NCBI GenBank assembly: GCA_034437795.1
Contig: DAOTTI010000003.1
Coordinates: forward strand, 1 to 9,276
Direction: 5' to 3'
Source of the DNA: DAOTTI01 sp034437795
GTDB taxonomy: Bacteria; Chloroflexota; UBA11872; UBA12225
Length of the DNA: 9,276 bases
Part shown: positions 5,745 to 9,276 of the stretch, in pieces
Layout of the letters: every line of letters starts with the position of its first letter
How positions within the stretch are numbered: position 1 is the first letter of the stretch
Notes under the pieces: model-generated
The model's input: only the letters and a program-made list of their open reading frames with translations
The model's database searches: none
What the model was told of the DNA's origin: nothing
Translations under genes and position numbers: made by a program

Positions 5745-5753
5745 CACCCGCCC

Positions 5754-5782
5754 TTGACAGGCGGCCGGTGCGGGCCTATTGT
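5754..5782 (+). promoter_or_regulatory. sigma70-like promoter for the methanethiol oxidase homologue
   Basis: TTGACA (5754-5759, full consensus) and TATTGT (5777-5782, 4 of 6) are spaced by 17 bp, the optimum. The predicted start near 5789 gives a leader of about 110 bases before ATG 5902. This is the strongest promoter match in the window. Confidence 0.7.
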
Positions 5783-5825
5783 GGACTATGTAGAGCGACC
5801 GAATTTACTTCCCGCGAGCGTAGTT

Positions 5826-5874
5826 CGCCGGGCCGGCCCTGGCGTGCCACCGCGCCGGTGGTCCGTCCGCGGAC
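5826..5874 (+). promoter_or_regulatory. structured 5' leader with three successive hairpins
   Basis: Within the predicted leader, three stems follow one another. The first is 5826-5844, a 7-bp stem including one G-T pair, with loop CCGGC. The second is 5847-5861, CCACCG / CGGTGG with loop CGC. The third is 5861-5874, GTCCG / CGGAC with loop TCCG, containing the palindrome GTCCGCGGAC. The ribosome binding site AGGAG (5891-5895) lies just after and appears free. No known riboswitch consensus was recognised. In DNA of this GC content some hairpins are expected by chance. Confidence 0.4.
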
Positions 5875-5901
5875 TGCGGGTCGCCGGAGCAGGAGCGCGC
5901 C

Positions 5902-7320
5902 ATGACTACCTGGAGACCGGACCCGACCTTTTACCCCTCCCCTCGCCTCGCGATGCAGGCCCCGCCAGAGCGCCTCGCCTACATCGCCGTGCTCAACCCG
6001 CAGGCCGGGCAGGGCGATCAGAGCGATGGCCGGCCCGACGCCCTGGTCGTTGCCGACGTTGACCCCAGCTCGCCGGCCTATGGCCAGATCGTCGGGCGCG
6101 TCGACATGCCCACCCCCGGCGATGAACTGCACCACTTCGGCTGGAACGCCTGCAGCGCCGCCCTCTGCCCCTACGCCCCCCACCCCCACGTCGAGCGCCG
6201 CTACCTGATTGTCCCCGGGTTGCGCTCGTCCCGCATCCATGTCATCGATACGCGGCCCGACCCGCGCCGGCCACAGATCGTCAAGGTCATCGAGCCGGAC
6301 GACCTCGCCGCCCGCGCCGGCTACAGCCGCCCCCACACCGTCCACTGCGGCCCCGACGGCATCTACGTCAGCGCCCTGGGCGCCCCCAATGGCGATGGCC
6401 CGGGCGGGATCTTCGTCCTCGACCATGACTCCTTCAACGTCCTCGGCCGCTGGGAGGTCGACCGCGGCCCGCAGTACCTGGCCTACGACTTCTGGTGGCA
6501 CCTGGGCTATGACACGATGCTGACCAGCGAGTGGGGCACGCCGAACATGGTGGAAGGCGGGCTCAATCCGGAGTTGCTGGGCAAGTTCGGCCGCGCCCTC
6601 CACGTCTGGGACCTCCGGCGCCGGCGCCACGTCCAGACCCTGGATCTGGGTGAGGAGCAGCAGATGGTGCTGGAGCTGCGCCCGGCCCATGACCCGACCA
6701 AGGCCTACGGGTTCGTGGGGGTCGTGGTCTCGCTCAAGGACCTGTCGGCCTCCGTCTGGCTCTGGCACCGCGCCACCGGCCCCGGCGGCCCCAACGGGCG
6801 GTGGGAGGTGCGCAAGGTGATCGAGATCCCCGCCGAGCCGGCTGATCCGGCCCAGCTCCCGCCCGCCCTCCAGCCCTTCAGCGCGGTGCCGCCGCTGATT
6901 ACGGACATCAACCTCAGCCTGGACGACCGCTTCCTCTACGTCTCGTGCTGGGGCACCGGCGAATTCCGCCAGTACGACGTCTCGGATCCCTTCCAGCCCA
7001 AGCTCACCGGCTCGGTCCGCCTCGGGGGCATCGTCTCCCGCGCTCCCCATCCGAAGAGCGGGCCGCTTAATGGTGGTCCGCAGATGGTCGAGGTCAGCCG
7101 CGACGGGCGTCGCGTCTACGTGAGCAACTCCCTCTACGCCTCGTGGGACGCCCAGTTCTACCCCGAAGGGATCCGCGGCTGGGTGGCCAAGCTCGACGCC
7201 GCCCCCCAGGGTGGGCTCAGCGTGGATCCCAACTTCCTCCTGCAGTTCGAGGGCGAGCGCCCGCACCAGATCCGCCTCGAAGGCGGCGACTCGTCGTCTG
7301 ATTCCTATTGCTTCCCCTAA
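5902..7320 (+). CDS. Selenium-binding protein / methanethiol oxidase homologue (SELENBP1/MtoX family)
   Basis: A full-length 472-residue homologue of SELENBP1/MtoX, a beta-propeller family whose characterised members oxidise methanethiol to formaldehyde, hydrogen sulfide and hydrogen peroxide. Family motifs run end to end: D-E-L-H-H-F-G-W-N-A-C-S (74-85, Cys84 at the reported selenium-binding Cys), S-S-R-I-H-V-I-D (109-116), H-T-V-H-C (145-149), L-A-Y-D-F-W (193-198), S-E-W-G-T-P-N (209-215), G-F-V-G (270-273), L-I-T-D-I-N-L-S-L-D-D-R-F-L-Y (332-346), N-G-G-P-Q-M (390-395), S-L-Y-A-S-W-D-A-Q-F-Y-P (410-421) and the C-terminal G-G-D-x-S-S-D (461-467). No signal peptide is seen, so it should be cytoplasmic, unlike the secreted Hyphomicrobium enzyme. 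The Cys near the C-terminus of the human protein (G-G-D-C) is Ser464 here, and the first motif lacks the second Cys of C-S-S-C. Start: ATG 5902 has AGGAG six bases upstream. Methanethiol oxidase activity is inferred, not shown. Confidence 0.92.
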   Translation: MTTWRPDPTFYPSPRLAMQAPPERLAYIAVLNPQAGQGDQSDGRPDALVVADVDPSSPAYGQIVGRVDMPTPGDELHHFGWNACSAALCPYAPHPHVERRYLIVPGLRSSRIHVIDTRPDPRRPQIVKVIEPDDLAARAGYSRPHTVHCGPDGIYVSALGAPNGDGPGGIFVLDHDSFNVLGRWEVDRGPQYLAYDFWWHLGYDTMLTSEWGTPNMVEGGLNPELLGKFGRALHVWDLRRRRHVQTLDLGEEQQMVLELRPAHDPTKAYGFVGVVVSLKDLSASVWLWHRATGPGGPNGRWEVRKVIEIPAEPADPAQLPPALQPFSAVPPLITDINLSLDDRFLYVSCWGTGEFRQYDVSDPFQPKLTGSVRLGGIVSRAPHPKSGPLNGGPQMVEVSRDGRRVYVSNSLYASWDAQFYPEGIRGWVAKLDAAPQGGLSVDPNFLLQFEGERPHQIRLEGGDSSSDSYCFP

Positions 7321-7342
7321 CCCCGCTCCTTCCCGAACGGCG

Positions 7343-7457
7343 CCCTCACCCTCACTCTCTCCCAAAGCACGTCCTCGCCCTCAGTCTTTCCCTTTGGGAG
7401 AGGGAACTCTGCTTCCACCCTCTCCCAAAGGGGCTCTTCCAAGAGGAACCCCTCACC
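7343..7457 (-). repeat. inverted-orientation copies of the dispersed repeat with a 15-bp inverted repeat
   Basis: CCCTCACC (7343-7350 and 7450-7457) is the reverse complement of the GGTGAGGG end seen in the other copies, so two units lie here on the minus strand. Between them, a perfect 15-bp inverted repeat (7390-7404 with 7418-7432, beginning CCCTTTGGGAGAGGG) is separated by a 13-base spacer. It follows the methanethiol oxidase homologue's stop by 70 bp and could fold in its transcript. No T-run follows, so intrinsic termination is unproven. Confidence 0.65.
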
Positions 7458-7531
7458 CTCGCCCCCCGTTCCCGCCGGCCCCGTGACCGCCACATGACGC
7501 ATAACGCCTTTCGCCTTTCGCACTACCCACC

Positions 7532-8209
7532 ATGCTCCCCTGGCTCTCCCTCAGCCTGCTCGGCGCCTACCACGGCGTCAATCCGGCCATGGGCTGGCTC
7601 TTCGCCGTAGCGCTGGGCCTGCAAGAACGGCGCCGCGCGGCGGTCCTGCAGGCCCTGCTTCCGATCGCGCTCGGCCACGAGCTCGCCGTTGCCCTCGTCC
7701 TGGTGCTGGCCGGCGTCGTGCAGTTGGCGGTGGCGCCCCAGGTTCTGCGCCCGCTCGGCGCGTGCCTCCTGATCGGCTTCGGGCTCTATAAGTTCCTCCG
7801 CCCCCGCTCGCACCCGCGCTGGGTGGGCCTGCGCGTGTCCCCCGCCGAGCTGGCCCTCTGGTCCTTCCTCACGTCCACTGCCCACGGGGCCGGGCTGATG
7901 CTCTTCCCCCTGCTGCTGACCCGCGCGACCCCCGTTCCGGGCGCGCCGGGCGAGCATGCCAGTGCGGAGGCCGCCGGCGCGCCAATGCTGGCCTGGAATG
8001 GCCTGGATCAGGCCGGCGCCGCGCCGCTCGTGCAGGCGGTCACGGCGTCGGTGGTCCATACTCTGGCCATGCTCCTCGCCATGGGCATCGTCGCCCTGCT
8101 CGTCTACGAGAAGCTCGGCGTGGCCGTGCTCCGCCGCGCATGGGTGAACCTGGACGTCATCTGGGCCGGGGCCCTCGTGGCGGCAGGCGTATTCACCCTT
8201 TTTACGTAG
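7532..8209 (+). CDS. polytopic membrane protein with histidine motifs, transporter-like
   Basis: A 225-residue integral membrane protein with about six hydrophobic segments. Histidines sit at similar places in several of them: G-A-Y-H-G-V-N-P-A-M-G-W near residue 14, L-G-H-E-L-A-V near 50, S-T-A-H-G-A-G-L-M near 115 and V-V-H-T-L-A-M near 175. Small-residue-plus-histidine motifs in membrane helices recall nickel/cobalt (NicO/RcnA/UreH) and TauE-like carriers, but the canonical H-x4-D-H motif is absent, so no transporter name is given. A soluble loop (about 130-160) is Ala/Pro/Gly-rich. Start: an in-frame TAA at 7502-7504 leaves ATG 7532 as the only usual start codon, and there is no clear ribosome binding site before it, so it may be weakly or leaderlessly translated. 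It is 211 bp after the methanethiol oxidase homologue on the same strand and its stop overlaps the stop of the convergent methyltransferase. Confidence 0.8.
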   Translation: MLPWLSLSLLGAYHGVNPAMGWLFAVALGLQERRRAAVLQALLPIALGHELAVALVLVLAGVVQLAVAPQVLRPLGACLLIGFGLYKFLRPRSHPRWVGLRVSPAELALWSFLTSTAHGAGLMLFPLLLTRATPVPGAPGEHASAEAAGAPMLAWNGLDQAGAAPLVQAVTASVVHTLAMLLAMGIVALLVYEKLGVAVLRRAWVNLDVIWAGALVAAGVFTLFT

Positions 8210-9276
8210 CGCCAGGGCCGTCTCCGGCATACCAGTCCCCTCGCGTCAGCGGCAGCCCGCTCCGCCCGCGATCCGGCTTGACCAGCAGCGCCTGGTACAC
8301 GTTCAGCCGCCCCGTCTCGAACCCGCGGGCCGCCCCCGCCATGTACAGCCGCCACACGCGATACGTCGTCTCGTCAGTCGCCCTGCGCGCCGCGTCCTGC
8401 CTTGCCTCCAGGCGCCGCACCCAGTGGCGCAGGGTGAGCGCGTAGTGCTCCCGCAGGCTCTCCACGTCGCGCACCTCGAACCCGCTGGCCTCGGCCGCCC
8501 GCAGCACGGCGTGGATCGGCACCAGCTCCCCATCCGGAAAGACGTAACGCTCCACGAACGACGCGCCGCCCTTCGTCCCCCTCCTGTGCTGTCCTGTCTG
8601 CGCACCGCTGGCCGCGATGGCGTGGTTCAACATGGCGCCGCCGGGCCGCAAGAGCCGCCACGCCTGCCCAAAGTACCGCTCCAGCTGGCGCTCGCCCACG
8701 TGCTCGGACATGCCCACGCTGGCGATCTTGTCATAACACTCCGGCTCGTCCACCTCGCGGTAGTCGCGGACCGTGACCGTGCACCGGTCGCCCAATCCGG
8801 CCACGGCAATCCGCGCCCTGGCCAGGGCCGCCTGGGGCTCGCTCAAGGTGATGCCATGCGCCTCCACGCCCCAGGCCTGCGCCGCGTGCATCACCAGCGC
8901 TCCCCAGCCGCAGCCGATGTCCAGCAGGCGCTCGCCGGGGCGCAGGCGCAGCTTCCGGCAGATGTAGTCCAGCTTCTGGCGCTGGGCGGTATCCAGGTCA
9001 TCGTCCGGAGACTGGAAATAGGCGCAGGAATAGACCAGCCGCTCGTCCAGCCACAGCGTGTAGAAGTCGTTCGAGACGTCGTAGTGGTAGGTCACGGCCG
9101 CTCGGTCGCGCGCGAGGGCATGCCGCCGGCCGTGCAGGCGCGCCGCGCGCCGCCCGCCCCGCGCCCGGCGCGTGGCCGGCAGGCTCAGCAGGGTACGGCC
9201 GGCGCGGATGCGGTCCGCCAGGCGCGTCCACCCCGAGCCTGCGCGACGGGCCAGCCCCGCCGGCCTGGCCAAATCC
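8202..9276 (-). CDS. Cyclopropane-fatty-acyl-phospholipid synthase family methyltransferase (5' end probably outside)
   Basis: A SAM-dependent methyltransferase of the CFA synthase/mycolic acid cyclopropane family, which adds a methylene or methyl group to unsaturated acyl chains of membrane lipids. Numbering from base 9272: Y-H-Y-D-V-S-N-D-F-Y (62-71), Y-S-C-A-Y-F (81-86, Cys83 at the catalytic Cys of the E. coli enzyme), SAM motif I L-L-D-I-G-C-G-W-G (116-124), G-M-S-E-H-V-G (187-193, Glu190 as probable bicarbonate ligand), N-H-A-I (216-219, His217), F-V-E-R-Y-V-F-P-D-G-E-L (239-250) and the C-terminal L-N-V-Y-Q-A-L-L-V-K-P (323-333). The core is complete. The first ~55 residues are Arg/Ala-rich and not conserved. 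A TTG at 9272 would serve as a start, but the frame is still open at the window edge, so the true start may lie outside. Which lipid is modified is unknown. The stop overlaps the convergent membrane-protein stop by 8 bp (TTACGTAG). Confidence 0.88.
   Translation of the reverse strand, partial: DLARPAGLARRAGSGWTRLADRIRAGRTLLSLPATRRARGGRRAARLHGRRHALARDRAAVTYHYDVSNDFYTLWLDERLVYSCAYFQSPDDDLDTAQRQKLDYICRKLRLRPGERLLDIGCGWGALVMHAAQAWGVEAHGITLSEPQAALARARIAVAGLGDRCTVTVRDYREVDEPECYDKIASVGMSEHVGERQLERYFGQAWRLLRPGGAMLNHAIAASGAQTGQHRRGTKGGASFVERYVFPDGELVPIHAVLRAAEASGFEVRDVESLREHYALTLRHWVRRLEARQDAARRATDETTYRVWRLYMAGAARGFETGRLNVYQALLVKPDRGRSGLPLTRGDWYAGDGPGAT

Larger units (their letters stand above)
5318..5753. 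other. gene-free gap, packed with repeats
   Basis: No coding region is supported here: the frames present have no ribosome binding site and are rich in Pro/Gly/Arg/Ala. The contents are repeats. An 18-base motif CGGCCCC..GCGCCAA occurs at 5438-5455 and 5466-5483 (14 of 18). A 19-base hairpin-bearing unit occurs twice (5496-5514, 5564-5582). A 25-base direct repeat flanks a perfect 12-bp stem-loop (5637-5744). Promoters for the minus-strand small gene could lie near the left edge, but I found no convincing box. Confidence 0.55.

Noticed and set aside
5790..5901. Known riboswitch class (SAM, cobalamin or similar) in the leader of the methanethiol oxidase homologue
   Set aside because: The leader shows only three small simple hairpins and none of the conserved cores I know for those classes.
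5776..7365. 529-codon minus-strand open frame across the methanethiol oxidase homologue
   Set aside because: It is antisense shadow of a gene with family motifs from end to end; no ribosome binding site and no recognisable protein motif.
7523..8230. 235-codon minus-strand frame opposite the membrane protein
   Set aside because: Its Gln/Glu/His/Gly-rich content mirrors hydrophobic codons on the other strand; the plus-strand protein has clear membrane segments.

Overview
This is a very GC-rich window (roughly 70% by eye) with densely packed bacterial genes. The gaps between genes are full of short G/C-rich repeats. The gene set includes a bifunctional-nuclease (DUF151) protein with a charged linker and short C-terminal tail, a long-form N-acyl-D-amino-acid deacylase, a dipeptide epimerase, a SELENBP1/MtoX-type protein and a cyclopropane-type methyltransferase. 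Together with the repeat style, this fits a free-living Chloroflexota-like bacterium best. That placement is inference; no rRNA or other taxonomic marker is present.

Layout. (1) 1-2762, + strand: a probable operon. It holds the C-terminal tail of a membrane-anchored protein, an N-acyl-D-amino-acid deacylase that overlaps it by 4 bp (GTGA), and, 16 bp further on, an NAD-dependent sugar-nucleotide epimerase/dehydratase. (2) 2763-3012: a repeat-bearing gap. (3) 3013-4083, +: an L-Ala-D/L-Glu-type dipeptide epimerase, whose end overlaps by 38 bp a convergent DUF151 gene (4046-4561, -). The DUF151 gene has a good promoter candidate and a tandem 12-mer just upstream. (4) 4598-5007: repeats only. 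(5) 5008-5265, -: a small unrecognised 85-residue protein with a clear ribosome binding site. (6) 5266-5901: a 636-bp gap with nested repeats, then a consensus-like promoter and a structured leader. (7) 5902-7320, +: a selenium-binding protein / methanethiol oxidase homologue. (8) 7321-7531: inverted-repeat elements. (9) 7532-8209, +: a polytopic membrane protein with intramembrane histidine motifs. It ends tail-to-tail, with an 8-bp overlap, on (10) 8202-9276, -: a cyclopropane-fatty-acyl-phospholipid-synthase-type methyltransferase that runs to the window edge.

Possible links. The deacylase and the dipeptide epimerase both handle D-amino-acid compounds, which suggests peptidoglycan-peptide or D-amino-acid salvage in this neighbourhood. 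The methanethiol oxidase homologue next to a membrane protein with transporter-like histidines could be a small sulfur/metal unit, but this is only a proximity argument. I see no CRISPR array, transposase, tRNA, rRNA or phage gene. I did not find a convincing undescribed multi-gene system. The best leads are the small conserved-looking protein, the histidine-motif membrane protein beside the MtoX homologue, the structured leader of the MtoX homologue, and the dense repeat clusters.
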